Assembly: GCA_020630525.1 (NCBI GenBank)
Contig: JAHDBF010000010.1
Coordinates: forward strand, 1-32,849
Direction of reading: 5' to 3'
Source of the DNA: Saprospiraceae bacterium
Lineage (GTDB): Bacteria; Bacteroidota; Bacteroidia; Chitinophagales; Saprospiraceae
DNA: 32,849 bases
A program made the translations under genes and the position numbers. The notes beneath the pieces were generated by a model. The model saw nothing but the letters and a program-made list of their open reading frames with translations, searched no databases and was not told the DNA's origin. Shown in pieces: positions 19,185 to 28,940 of this stretch. Position 1 is the first letter of the stretch; every line of letters begins with the position of its first letter.

Positions 19185-21683
19185 TTGGACAAAGCTTATT
19201 TGCATAAAATTACCACAATATTTTTTGCCATTGTTGGATTCATTTCTTCTGTTAGTGCTCAATCTATCAGTGGAACAATTTTTAATGAAGATGGTGAACA
19301 CATTCCATATGTAAATATTTACGTTACAGAATTAGGTAGTGGCACATCGACAGATGAAAATGGCGCATATTTTCTAAATCTCGATCCAGGGTTATACCAA
19401 TTTGTGTTTTCTGCAATTGGATATGAAACAAGAAAACTTCCAGTAGAAATCCAATTGAACCAGGAAAAAGATGTTGTGCTCAAGCTTTCAGAAACTGCAC
19501 TAGATGAAGTGGTCATAAAGGCATCAAAACGTGATCCTGCATATGAAATAATCCAAAATGTAATCAAAAATAAAGACAAACATCTCAAAAGCTTAAATAG
19601 CTTAAAAAGTGATGTGTACATAAAATCATTCGAAGTAATTGAGGATATAAATTCAAAGCAGAAAAAGAAAAAATCTAATGAGAGAGATGATGCTGCAAAA
19701 TTAGACGTTGATCCATTTGAACTTGCTGAAAAGGAAAAGCAGAAAGAAATGGCTAAGTACAATTTTTTAGAATTACAATTGGTGCTTAATTATCAATATC
19801 CGCAAAACTTCAAGGAAGAACGTACCGCTTTTAAAAAATATGGCGATGATTCTGGGTTGTTTTTACCAACATTCGCTGATTGTAATATTAACTTTTATAA
19901 AAATTTGGTTTCCCTCAGAAGTATAACGGATACACCTATCGTTTCTCCATTTAGTCGTACATCAATTTTGAGCTACAAATACAAATTAATATCAAGCAAA
20001 ACAGTAAATGGGATTCTAGTCCATGAAATAAAAGTTACTCCTCGTAAATCTGGAAACAACACAGTTTCTGGAATGGTCTATATAAATGACGAGCAGTGGA
20101 CAATCAATCGTGTAGATTTAAGCCTATACAAAGGCAGCTCAAAAATCTATGATCAATTTAACATTAACCAAGATTACAAACAATATGAAGGTGATATATG
20201 GTTGCCAGTTAATCAAGTATTTACCTATGAAACAAAACAAGGCAGGTCGACAAATTTTAAAGGAAGTACAACCATAAAATACGATAATTGTCAAATCAAT
20301 TTTCCTTTTCCTGAAAAGTATTTTGATGACGAAGTAGTTAGTATTACGCAGGAAGCTTATGATAGAGATTCTGTTTACTGGAATGCTTTACGACCTATTC
20401 CTTTGAATACAAATGAACGAAAACTGGTAGAATATAAGGATAGCCTACAGACCATTTATGATAGTCCCGCTTACAAAGACAGTATTCAGAAAGCATTCAA
20501 TAAAGTGGAAATATTGGAGCTACTTTGGTTTGGGCTTGGATTTAGAAACCATAAAAGAAAGGAACAAGTTTTTCTGCCGCCAATCCCAGGTTTTATGAAT
20601 TTTAGCGTTGTTGGAGGATTTAGAGCAGGTTTATATTCGTCTTATTTTCGTAAGTTTAAATCCAATCAATTTTATAATACTGATGGTTGGTTTAGTGTTG
20701 GTTTAAAAAATCGAGACCTCACCGGATCTATCAGACACAGATTCCGTTACGACCCATTTAAACAAGGGGATATATTCTTTAGGGTACGTAAAGAATACAA
20801 GCTTGTTAATGAGTACGATGCTTTTATTAATCAGTTAAATGTATCAAATTATTATCTCAATAAAGTGATAGAATTGGGGCATTCTATCGAACTATTCAAT
20901 GGTTTTAGGATCACTACGTTTGTAGAACAGAACTGGCGAGAATCTATAGAAGGAATTGATAGGAGCAGTTTTTTGACAGATATTATTGACGATGAAGGCA
21001 TCTTTGAATTTGATGGCTATAATGCTTTTATCTCTTACCTAACACTGAGTTATACGCCTAAACAGAAGTATATGCGCGAACCAGATCGGAAAGTGATACT
21101 CGGTAGTAAATGGCCTACTTTTGGAATTCGTCATAATAAAGGATGGCGACAAATATTCGATAGTGAAGTGGATTTTGATTACATAGAAGGGTATATAGAA
21201 CAAGATTTAATCTTAGGTGTGCTCGGTAATTCTAAGTATAACTTTAAAGCAGGAACCTTTTTAAATACCGAAGATTTAAGATTTTTAGACATTAAGCAAT
21301 TTAGACAATCCGATCCACTTTTATATTCTGATCCATTAAATTCTTTTCAAGTATTGGATACAAGCCTTGTCACTGATAAGCCATTTGTAGAAGCGCATTG
21401 GATCCATCATTTCAATGGTGCGTTGATTAACAATATTCCTTTGGTTAAGAAAACTAGAATTTCTGTTGTCGTGGGTGCAGGGTCTCTATGGATTCCAATA
21501 GAGAAATTTGCGCACCAAGAATTATTTGCAGGTATCGAACGAATTTTTAAAATCGGACCAAGACGTCGCTTGAGATTAGGCGTCTATGGAGTTTTAGGAA
21601 ATTCTAATAATGAACCGATTGAGGCAGAGTATAAATTCAGTATTGATATTATAGATACTTGGAAAAGAGATTGGAGTTTTTAA
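19185..21683 (+). CDS. CarboxypepD_reg-like / DUF5686-family outer membrane protein
   Basis: Signal peptide; 'ISGTIFNEDGEHIPYVNIYVTELGSGTSTDENGAYFLNLDPGLYQFVFSAIGYE' carboxypeptidase regulatory-like domain; long C-terminus with barrel-like strands. TTG start (19185, or TTG at 19200 giving MHKITTIFFAIVGF). Confidence 0.8.
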   Translation: MDKAYLHKITTIFFAIVGFISSVSAQSISGTIFNEDGEHIPYVNIYVTELGSGTSTDENGAYFLNLDPGLYQFVFSAIGYETRKLPVEIQLNQEKDVVLKLSETALDEVVIKASKRDPAYEIIQNVIKNKDKHLKSLNSLKSDVYIKSFEVIEDINSKQKKKKSNERDDAAKLDVDPFELAEKEKQKEMAKYNFLELQLVLNYQYPQNFKEERTAFKKYGDDSGLFLPTFADCNINFYKNLVSLRSITDTPIVSPFSRTSILSYKYKLISSKTVNGILVHEIKVTPRKSGNNTVSGMVYINDEQWTINRVDLSLYKGSSKIYDQFNINQDYKQYEGDIWLPVNQVFTYETKQGRSTNFKGSTTIKYDNCQINFPFPEKYFDDEVVSITQEAYDRDSVYWNALRPIPLNTNERKLVEYKDSLQTIYDSPAYKDSIQKAFNKVEILELLWFGLGFRNHKRKEQVFLPPIPGFMNFSVVGGFRAGLYSSYFRKFKSNQFYNTDGWFSVGLKNRDLTGSIRHRFRYDPFKQGDIFFRVRKEYKLVNEYDAFINQLNVSNYYLNKVIELGHSIELFNGFRITTFVEQNWRESIEGIDRSSFLTDIIDDEGIFEFDGYNAFISYLTLSYTPKQKYMREPDRKVILGSKWPTFGIRHNKGWRQIFDSEVDFDYIEGYIEQDLILGVLGNSKYNFKAGTFLNTEDLRFLDIKQFRQSDPLLYSDPLNSFQVLDTSLVTDKPFVEAHWIHHFNGALINNIPLVKKTRISVVVGAGSLWIPIEKFAHQELFAGIERIFKIGPRRRLRLGVYGVLGNSNNEPIEAEYKFSIDIIDTWKRDWSF

Positions 21684-21704
21684 TATAATCGTTGATGAAT
21701 AGCA

Positions 21705-21712
21705 TATATTTG
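21705..21712 (+). promoter_or_regulatory. Putative Bacteroidota -7 promoter element TATATTTG
   Basis: Exact match to the TAnnTTTG consensus; no convincing TTTG at the expected -33 distance. Confidence 0.35.
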
Positions 21713-21728
21713 TAATAAAATAATTACC

Positions 21729-22799
21729 ATCAAAAAGATATTACTTTTCATCGTTTTAGCTCCGATATTATATGTGATTTTTGTGCTTGTATCGGGTACA
21801 GTTTTCGATTTTCAACCTGAAGAAAAAATTGATTTAGAACTAAAAAATAACTTCGCTGAGCCTTTAGATTCTAGTTTTACTTTTATGACTTGGAATATAG
21901 GGTATTGCGGTCTTGGAAAAGAAGCAGCTTTCTTTTATGATAGTGGAGGGTTTTATACATCAGCTGGAAAAAACGTAAGAGAAAGTGAGCCTCATGTAAA
22001 GAAGAATATAGCTGGTGTTACCAATTTTCTAGATTCTTTAGATTATGATTTTCTTTTGTTACAAGAAGTTGATCGTGCCTCAAAACGTAGTTACTGGATT
22101 GATCAGTATAGTGCAATAGATCATGCTGTAGATGATTATAACGGAGTTTTTTCTGTTAATTTTAGAAGTGGACGTGTACCAGTTCCGTTGCTAGAGCCAT
22201 GGAATATTATTGGTGCTGTAGAAAGTGGTTTAGCAAGTTTTTCTAAAGCTAAGCCTATGACATCAATGCGTTATCAACTACCTGGAGAATACCCTTGGCC
22301 AGACAGAATTTTTCACTTAGATCGTTGTGCAGCTTTCCAGTGGTTCCCGCTCAAAAATGGTAAGTCATTGGTAGTAGTAAATACCCATAATTCTGCCTAT
22401 GATAAAGGTGGTAAGTTAAAAGCGATGCAGTTGGATTATCTCGAAAAAGAATTGCAAGCAGAATATAAAAAAGGAAATTACATAGTTATAGGCGGTGATT
22501 GGAATCAAGGACCACTAAATTATCGTGATGAAATTAATCCTAATATATATGGTAATGCTACCGAGGTAACGGCCATAACACAAGACTTTTTAAGTGATTG
22601 GACAATGGTATCAAACTACACCGTTCCAACCAATAGGAGTGTGGGCGAGCCACTAGATGTTGATAGTACCGAAGTGAAGGTGATAGACTTTTTCTATATT
22701 TCCCCTAATATGAAAATGGATACTGTTTTTGGCGTAGACCTCGGTTTTGATTATTCTGATCACCAGCCAGTAGTAATGCAGGCAAGTATATTGAAATAA
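21729..22799 (+). CDS. Endonuclease/exonuclease/phosphatase (EEP) family protein with N-terminal membrane anchor
   Basis: TWNIGYCG, LLQEVD, VVNTHNSAYD, VIGGDWNQGP, YSDHQPVVMQ. The track calls GTG at 21774, but the frame is open upstream and encodes IKKILLFIVLAPILYVIFVLVSG, implying an earlier non-ATG start (ATC 21729 or ATT 21723). Confidence 0.8.
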   Translation: MKKILLFIVLAPILYVIFVLVSGTVFDFQPEEKIDLELKNNFAEPLDSSFTFMTWNIGYCGLGKEAAFFYDSGGFYTSAGKNVRESEPHVKKNIAGVTNFLDSLDYDFLLLQEVDRASKRSYWIDQYSAIDHAVDDYNGVFSVNFRSGRVPVPLLEPWNIIGAVESGLASFSKAKPMTSMRYQLPGEYPWPDRIFHLDRCAAFQWFPLKNGKSLVVVNTHNSAYDKGGKLKAMQLDYLEKELQAEYKKGNYIVIGGDWNQGPLNYRDEINPNIYGNATEVTAITQDFLSDWTMVSNYTVPTNRSVGEPLDVDSTEVKVIDFFYISPNMKMDTVFGVDLGFDYSDHQPVVMQASILK

Positions 22800-22804
22800 G
22801 AAAA

Positions 22805-22830
22805 GGCAGTAAAGTTTAATCCTTACTGCC
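22805..22830. terminator. Bidirectional hairpin terminator between convergent genes
   Basis: ggcagtaa (22805-22812) / ttactgcc (22823-22830), perfect 8-bp inverted repeat between convergent genes. Confidence 0.7.
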
Positions 22831-22849
22831 TACATTAACTGTTTATGAT

Positions 22850-24319
22850 TTATTTGACTATAATCTTTTGCGTAGATACTTTTTTTCCCTGAGTTATCCT
22901 CAACATGTACATGCCTGAACTAAAATCAGCTTTACTAAGTCTATAGTTATTTCCAGTGATTTTATTGGTACTTAACAAGCTTCCATCTGGGGCATACAGT
23001 TTTATTTCTGTTTCTAAATTTGTTGGATTGTCAAATTTAATATTGGCGTATTCACCCATTGGGTTAGGGGAGACAACAACATTTTTTATTGTATAATCAT
23101 CTTTTGTACTTGAACTTAAGTCAAAAGGATCAGACCATATTTCATTTGTTAGAAATGATTCATCTGTTAGCGTTTTCATGAATTCGATTAAGGCATCTTT
23201 TTCTTCTTCAGAAAAGCCAAAACCTCCAGGAGGAATAAATCCAAAATCCCATTCTCCAGGTTCAGGATCAGTACTATAAAAATCAATTACCTCTTCTAGC
23301 GTTTCAAATCTGCCATCATGCATGTAAGGTCCAGTAAGTGCAATATTTCTAAGCGTAGGTACTTTAAACAAATGATTAAAATTGTCACTCCATTCTCCTG
23401 CTCCCAAATCATCATCAGTAGCTGGCAGCCCATTATTAAACATAAAAGGGAAGAATTCTAATATGTCCATATTTGCAAATTCTTCTATCATCACAGAATC
23501 TACCTCAACATCAGGGCCACCAATGAAAAACCCAAAAGGATCTGGTTTTCCCTCAACATGACAAGAGGCACAGTTAACTGAGAATAGCTCTAATCCTAAT
23601 AGTTCCTTCTCATTAAAATCAATAAATTCTGCATTCGCTTGTTCGTCAAAACGACTGTTGAATGTAACCATTGAGCCAATAAAATTTTCCAATGCAATGA
23701 TTATCCTTTCTTCATTTATATTACTGTCTCCAAAAGCATTCGTAAATAATTCTGGGTAATACTCTGTGTCATTTAGCTTAAAGACAACGTCATCCATGTT
23801 TGCACCTATTTCATTTTCATCAAGTAGCGGTAAACGTATCATTTTCTTGAGATCGGTTTCTCTAAGATCCCAAAGAAAGTGAGAATTATTGGTCCAACCC
23901 AAATCATTTAAATGCATGGAATTACGTTTAGTAAGTGCTTGTACACCTTCAGAAAGTGGTTTGTTTTCAGCGAATGATTCAGATTGATTATGACATGAGC
24001 CACAAGAAATATCTTCCATTGCAGACAGCTTTTTGTCGTAAAACAATACTCGGCCTAGCGTCGCAATATCATTGTCTATAAATTCAAAGGCATTGGTATT
24101 TATAAAACCACGTTCGTAGCCTACAGGATCGGGATCAGGTCTAGTAAGGTGATCGGGAAACGTTATTTCAGTATAGTCAAAGGGACTATCAGGCAAATTA
24201 GGGCTTTCATTAAGGATGGTAAAAATAAAATTACTTGTATTACTAACATCTTTAATAGTGAAGTTTGAAAGCAAAAATACTAATGTAATTAGGATTGTGG
24301 GAAGTATAAATTTTTTCAT
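22850..24319 (-). CDS. Di-haem cytochrome c peroxidase-like protein with T9SS type A sorting domain
   Basis: Two CxxCH motifs (CGSCH, CASCH), 'ATLGRVLFYDKKLSAMEDISCGSCH', 'KVPTLRNIALTGPYMHDGRFETLEEVIDFY'; C-terminal VVVSPNPMGEYANIKF...SGMYMLRITQGKKVSTQKIIVK. Confidence 0.92.
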   Translation of the reverse strand: MKKFILPTILITLVFLLSNFTIKDVSNTSNFIFTILNESPNLPDSPFDYTEITFPDHLTRPDPDPVGYERGFINTNAFEFIDNDIATLGRVLFYDKKLSAMEDISCGSCHNQSESFAENKPLSEGVQALTKRNSMHLNDLGWTNNSHFLWDLRETDLKKMIRLPLLDENEIGANMDDVVFKLNDTEYYPELFTNAFGDSNINEERIIIALENFIGSMVTFNSRFDEQANAEFIDFNEKELLGLELFSVNCASCHVEGKPDPFGFFIGGPDVEVDSVMIEEFANMDILEFFPFMFNNGLPATDDDLGAGEWSDNFNHLFKVPTLRNIALTGPYMHDGRFETLEEVIDFYSTDPEPGEWDFGFIPPGGFGFSEEEKDALIEFMKTLTDESFLTNEIWSDPFDLSSSTKDDYTIKNVVVSPNPMGEYANIKFDNPTNLETEIKLYAPDGSLLSTNKITGNNYRLSKADFSSGMYMLRITQGKKVSTQKIIVK

Positions 24320-24610
24320 TGGAAGTGTATTTTGTTATTAAATATACTGCGAAATATTAATTATGTAAAATAATGCATTGTAATTAACGCAAATATCACA
24401 ACAAATGACTTTTCTTGTCGTGCTTATTAATATAAATGTCTGAAATGCTATAAAACGCTGCTTTGCTTTTGCATTTTAACATTATTTGAGGGGAATATGA
24501 CAGAAACCTATGAAATAGTAGGTTGATTCAGTATTTTGTTTAGTACAAATTTTCAGTCCATTCAATTATAGCTTTTGGGTTGTAATAGATTTAGAATATG
24601 CGTGTATTTA

Positions 24611-25081
24611 TTACTTGGTAACATTTATTGGATTTGCTTTTGAATTATAAAGCGCTAATATTTCTTCAATCTCATTAGTTGTCAGGATATTTGTTTTAGT
24701 TTCTGCAATAGCTTCTTTTTCAGGAAGCATAGATCTATTTATCAACAGCTGAAATGCTTCTTGTCGTGCTTCTCGTTTTTCTATTCCTATATTTTTATTA
24801 GCAAAGCTTGTAAATGCATTCGCTAGATCCATCCATATATTTATTTCTTGTTCTGGATTTTCATTGCGTTCAAAATTTGCAATGGTCTGGTTTAATGATA
24901 CAGAATATACTTCTTTAAAAGTTTCTTGGATAAATTTTACTTTTTCTAATTGTTTTTCAGTCAATGGTTTTTCTTTGCTTACTCCTGGAATTGAGTGTAC
25001 AAAGTCAGATGTAGGATTTGTTTGTTGTTTACATGATGCGGCAATAATGCCTATTAGGATTATAAATATTTTAATTTTCAT
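24611..25081 (-). CDS. Small hypothetical lipoprotein
   Basis: Lipobox-like IIGIIAASC at the N-terminus. Confidence 0.6.
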   Translation of the reverse strand: MKIKIFIILIGIIAASCKQQTNPTSDFVHSIPGVSKEKPLTEKQLEKVKFIQETFKEVYSVSLNQTIANFERNENPEQEINIWMDLANAFTSFANKNIGIEKREARQEAFQLLINRSMLPEKEAIAETKTNILTTNEIEEILALYNSKANPINVTK

Positions 25082-25127
25082 TTCAATTTCTTTTTAATAC
25101 CACTTATATAACGCTAGAAGTATATTA

Positions 25128-26522
25128 TTAAAATTCTAAAATCTTAAGCACACTATTTGAGCTTAAGTAAGTATTAATGATCTGATTATATTGCTTATCA
25201 AATGCAACATAATCTATAGCTTCTTTCAGTTCCTCCACACCGAGAAAACTATCTTCATCAGAAATAAATCCAAAACCCTTATAGTTTCCTTCTTCTACTA
25301 AGACGACAGATTTTTCACCAGGCGAACGACCAGCATCAATTATGAAAAAATTAGATTTTACTACCTCTTCATCGAGAGATAACGCCTCTATGATACGCTC
25401 ATTATATGAGATGTGATCCTCTAATCCAATACACGCGCCTGCACACTTCTCCAATGTATGGTCAAAACATGGTCCAGAGCCATAACCTTTCTCAAGCTTA
25501 TTGATTTTTTTACATAAACCAAAATTAGATGTGATGGCATCGACACTAGATTTAGCATGGTGTAGGCTGCTTATCTGCTTTATTATTTGATAGTCTTTTT
25601 CTATTTTTTTAGAGATTTTTCCACTCAGTATAGAAAGATATCCATCTGGATTTTCTTTGACGTATACGCAGTAAGGGTAGTCTGTGTTTTTTAGTGCAAT
25701 GTTTATTTCTGGTTTGTTTTCTTTAATCTCTTTTGCTTCTTTTAGCAATGCAATTAATTCGCTACCGGTTAATTCATAATGTATCTTGCGGACACGTTGC
25801 ATCATCTTTCCAGATTTAGAATTCACCTTAGAAAAATGTTGCTTTATTCTTTTTTGGATGTTTATACTTTTTCCGATATATACGAGTTGTTTGTCTGCGT
25901 CAGACATGTAATACACACCACAAAGCGTTGGTAAGTTGTGTATTAATGCTTTATCGATTCCTTCTGGAAGTTTAGAATAATCTATGGCTATTCTTACAAA
26001 TTTATCAGTCGCATTTTCAGGACTTGTTTCTATTATTTTATGAAAGATGATTGTCGTTGCTAAAGTATCATCTAATGCTCTGTGTCTGTTGTTGACTTGT
26101 ATGTTAAAATGTTTTATCAAGTTACCTAAGGCATAAGATTTGAGTCCTGGAAAAGTCTTTCTACTCATTTTAACGGTACACAGTCTACGTTTGCTAAAGC
26201 TATATCCCAATGAGGCAAATGCATTTTGGATAAATCCATAATCAAAACTAACATTGTGTGCAACGAAGATTGTGTCTTCTGTCATTTCGACAATCTTTTT
26301 TGCTACTTCATGAAACCTTGGTGCATCAGCAACCATGTCATCTGTTATGCCAGTAATCCGAGTAATGTGATAAGGTATGCTTATGCCTGGATTAATTAAT
26401 GTGTCATATTGGTCCAAGATTTTTTTTCCATCAGAAATTACAATGGCTATTTCAGTGATCCGATCACGTTTAGCAACACCACCAGTAGTTTCTATGTCAA
26501 TAATGGCATATTTTTTTGCCAT
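25128..26522 (-). CDS. DEDDh exonuclease (DnaQ/PolC-type) fused to UvrC/Cho-like GIY-YIG nuclease
   Basis: YAIIDIETTGG, IFVAHNVSFDYGF, HRALDDTLAT (DEDDh); GVYYMSDADKQLVYIGKS (GIY-YIG); UvrC-like Cys cluster CFDHTLEKCAGAC. Confidence 0.92.
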   Translation of the reverse strand: MAKKYAIIDIETTGGVAKRDRITEIAIVISDGKKILDQYDTLINPGISIPYHITRITGITDDMVADAPRFHEVAKKIVEMTEDTIFVAHNVSFDYGFIQNAFASLGYSFSKRRLCTVKMSRKTFPGLKSYALGNLIKHFNIQVNNRHRALDDTLATTIIFHKIIETSPENATDKFVRIAIDYSKLPEGIDKALIHNLPTLCGVYYMSDADKQLVYIGKSINIQKRIKQHFSKVNSKSGKMMQRVRKIHYELTGSELIALLKEAKEIKENKPEINIALKNTDYPYCVYVKENPDGYLSILSGKISKKIEKDYQIIKQISSLHHAKSSVDAITSNFGLCKKINKLEKGYGSGPCFDHTLEKCAGACIGLEDHISYNERIIEALSLDEEVVKSNFFIIDAGRSPGEKSVVLVEEGNYKGFGFISDEDSFLGVEELKEAIDYVAFDKQYNQIINTYLSSNSVLKILEF

Positions 26523-26523
26523 T

Positions 26524-28260
26524 TTAAGACAAGTGTTTTTCGAGAGTTGTTTTTACTTCTTTTAGTTCTTTGTCAATACGCGCATATTCATTATCTAAGT
26601 ATTGGATAGTTTGATCTTCTTCTTTAAGTAGCTTATCAAAGTTGAAAAAATTGTCATCGATTCTGGCTTTAATCTTTGACGTATATCCAGTCAGTTTCTC
26701 TAGAACATCTCTCTCGATTTTCTTCCTACCTTTTGCGATTGCTTCTTTAAATCCACCAACAATTTTATTTCGTTTCAAGCCGATGGTGACACCTGCAAAG
26801 GTTAAACCTATAGTTGTTAAGATACCTCCCGTAATATCGAATACCATACCGTTAGTAACTGCTGCTAATATCACTCCGACAATGGCAATTCCTCCACCTG
26901 CAGCCATATTCGGTGCAAGGTTATTGCTTTCACTTAATAATCGCTCATCATAAAAATTTTCAGATTTAGACAAGAACCCCGAAAATGTTTTTTGTAAATC
27001 CCTCAGTACATTTGCGCGCCTTTCTGCAATGTCAGCAAAGATTTCATGATCGTCTCGCAAGATTGTTTGGCTGTTTTTAATTTTTGCATCAACGATTTTT
27101 CCCATATCTTGAATGCTCTCCGCGATGTCAATGACACCATTGTTTAGCTTCTCTCTTAGTGCGTTGTTTAAGTTAGATTCTAAGTCTTTTGATAATCCAT
27201 CTAGCCATTGTTTTGCATTTTGATTTCCACCTACCATTGAACTAAAAGACCGTTTAATTAAGGAGAAAAACCCTAAACCTTCTTTTATCTCCATTTCTTT
27301 TTCTGTAGTGATTTTATCATAAGTAGTTAATAGGCTTTCTACTAATGTATCTATCTGTCTCACTGTTCTTACTTCTTGTTCATTCAGTGTTTTTTTTATG
27401 TCTTCACGGAACATAACATCAGCTTCGTATTGCTTTTTTCTGACAATGACTCCACTGTAGATTTTTTCATTGATATTTAATGCGGTAGATGCATTGTTGT
27501 TTAGTTTGAGATAAGGTGCTTTTCCTCCTGTGATATTATTGAGGATGTATCCTCGCACATCTTTAAATCCACTTATTTCTTTTTTGTCCTCCAATTCTTG
27601 TTTAGCGGATACTGCAAATACGTTAGGATTGGAGATGCCTTTTTTGATGGCTTGTTCTTTTACTCCGTTAATGTTTACGATAAGATCATCAGGCTCCATC
27701 AAGTCTTTTTGTTGCAATACAAAAATGATTTTCTTATGCCATTCTTCATTTATAAAATTAAAAAATTCCCAAGACGATTGTCGATACGGATTCTTTGCTT
27801 CAAAAACAAAAACAATCAAATCTGATGAAGGGATAAATTTTTCAGTGATCTCTTGATGATGGTCTATTATGGTATTTGTTCCCGGCGTATCGACAATGGC
27901 AATTTCTTTTAAAATCTCTATCGGTTCTTCGATACGTTTTAAGTAGGGATTAATTTCTGTGATCTGATGTTTTTCTCCATATACAATCTGTTGTATAGTA
28001 TCTGTCATTGGAGAAGGCGCCACTTTGCAAATCTCTTCTTTGCTGTCTAATAAGGCATTAATAAAACTGCTTTTTCCAGCTTTTACTTCCCCGACGATTA
28101 CAAACATATACGGGTCACGTATCCTATCTTTAACATCACCAACAGTTATACTCAGTTCCTCATGTCCAATTTTTTTTGTAATCTGTAGTAATGAGTCAAC
28201 AGTGTCTTCTAATTTTAAATTATATGATTCTACTTCTTTGGATACAATGTATTCTGACAT
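26524..28260 (-). CDS. Dynamin-like large GTPase with hydrophobic C-terminal segment
   Basis: P-loop GEVKAGKSSF, DTPGTNT, LQQKDLM; Gly-rich hydrophobic segment MAAGGGIAIVGVILAAVTNG...GILTTIGLTFAGVTIGL. Start moved from 28275 to the internal ATG (28258-28260), leaving a 1-bp gap to the upstream gene. Confidence 0.85.
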   Translation of the reverse strand: MSEYIVSKEVESYNLKLEDTVDSLLQITKKIGHEELSITVGDVKDRIRDPYMFVIVGEVKAGKSSFINALLDSKEEICKVAPSPMTDTIQQIVYGEKHQITEINPYLKRIEEPIEILKEIAIVDTPGTNTIIDHHQEITEKFIPSSDLIVFVFEAKNPYRQSSWEFFNFINEEWHKKIIFVLQQKDLMEPDDLIVNINGVKEQAIKKGISNPNVFAVSAKQELEDKKEISGFKDVRGYILNNITGGKAPYLKLNNNASTALNINEKIYSGVIVRKKQYEADVMFREDIKKTLNEQEVRTVRQIDTLVESLLTTYDKITTEKEMEIKEGLGFFSLIKRSFSSMVGGNQNAKQWLDGLSKDLESNLNNALREKLNNGVIDIAESIQDMGKIVDAKIKNSQTILRDDHEIFADIAERRANVLRDLQKTFSGFLSKSENFYDERLLSESNNLAPNMAAGGGIAIVGVILAAVTNGMVFDITGGILTTIGLTFAGVTIGLKRNKIVGGFKEAIAKGRKKIERDVLEKLTGYTSKIKARIDDNFFNFDKLLKEEDQTIQYLDNEYARIDKELKEVKTTLEKHLS

Positions 28261-28261
28261 T

Positions 28262-28933
28262 TTATTCTTTTTCAATCATCAAATTATTACTTGCTAAAAT
28301 TTGAAGCATAATATGATTTATAGTTAATATTGCTTCGGGTCCAGCACAAAAAATTAAGTCTAATATACTTAAACCCTTTATAAATCCTATAGTTCCAAAT
28401 GGCACCTGATTATAAGTGTAATTGGTTTTATCCCAATCTTTCTGAAACCTTAAATCTATTACTTCTTTTGGATATTCCATTATCCATGATTCACTTACGT
28501 TGAATGTACATTCACATTTTAAGAATCCTAATATTTTTAAATGCAATTCTCTATTCAAATCCCATAAATGTACATGTCTTTTTTCTACAACAGCAAAAAT
28601 TTGATTTACATAAAACTCATAATAAGGGGCGGATTGATAGCAGGTCATTACAGTTTGCTTAAAGTTACTTACCCAATCCTCATCATAAGCGATTTTTACC
28701 GATCGAATGTTGAGCTTTTCATGTTTTCCTTTTTGCAACGGTATCGAAAAACCCAATATTCCATTTGAAGAACGAAAATTACACCGATTCCTAATTGATC
28801 TTTTTTGATAATTTTCATTTGCTTCCCAAACAACTTCACCTAGAAAGTAATAGGCGTACAATTCAATGCTACCCAAAAAGTGCGTAGCTGTAATAAATTG
28901 AATATTTTGTGCAGATAAAGCAGATTGTGTCAT
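28262..28933 (-). CDS. WbqC-like family protein
   Basis: 'THFLGSIELYAYYFLGEVVWEANENYQKRSIRNRCNFRSSNGILGFSIPLQKGKH' and 'YDEDWVSNFKQTVMTCYQSAPYYEFY' resemble WbqC-like proteins. Track start 28978 overlaps the divergent gene; ATG at 28931-28933 preferred. Confidence 0.75.
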   Translation of the reverse strand: MTQSALSAQNIQFITATHFLGSIELYAYYFLGEVVWEANENYQKRSIRNRCNFRSSNGILGFSIPLQKGKHEKLNIRSVKIAYDEDWVSNFKQTVMTCYQSAPYYEFYVNQIFAVVEKRHVHLWDLNRELHLKILGFLKCECTFNVSESWIMEYPKEVIDLRFQKDWDKTNYTYNQVPFGTIGFIKGLSILDLIFCAGPEAILTINHIMLQILASNNLMIEKE

Positions 28934-28940
28934 ACTAATT

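Noticed and set aside
19319-19762. 147-aa minus-strand ORF
   Set aside because: Antisense to the well-supported CarboxypepD_reg/DUF5686-like gene; low-complexity Ser/Phe composition.
24320-24610. Intergenic region as a possible ncRNA or mini-ORF (ATG ACA GAA ACC TAT GAA ATA GTA GGT TGA after gagggga)
   Set aside because: Only 9 codons, no strong secondary structure or conserved motif visible; cannot be supported without comparison.
27530-27856. 108-aa plus-strand ORF
   Set aside because: Antisense to the dynamin-like GTPase gene.
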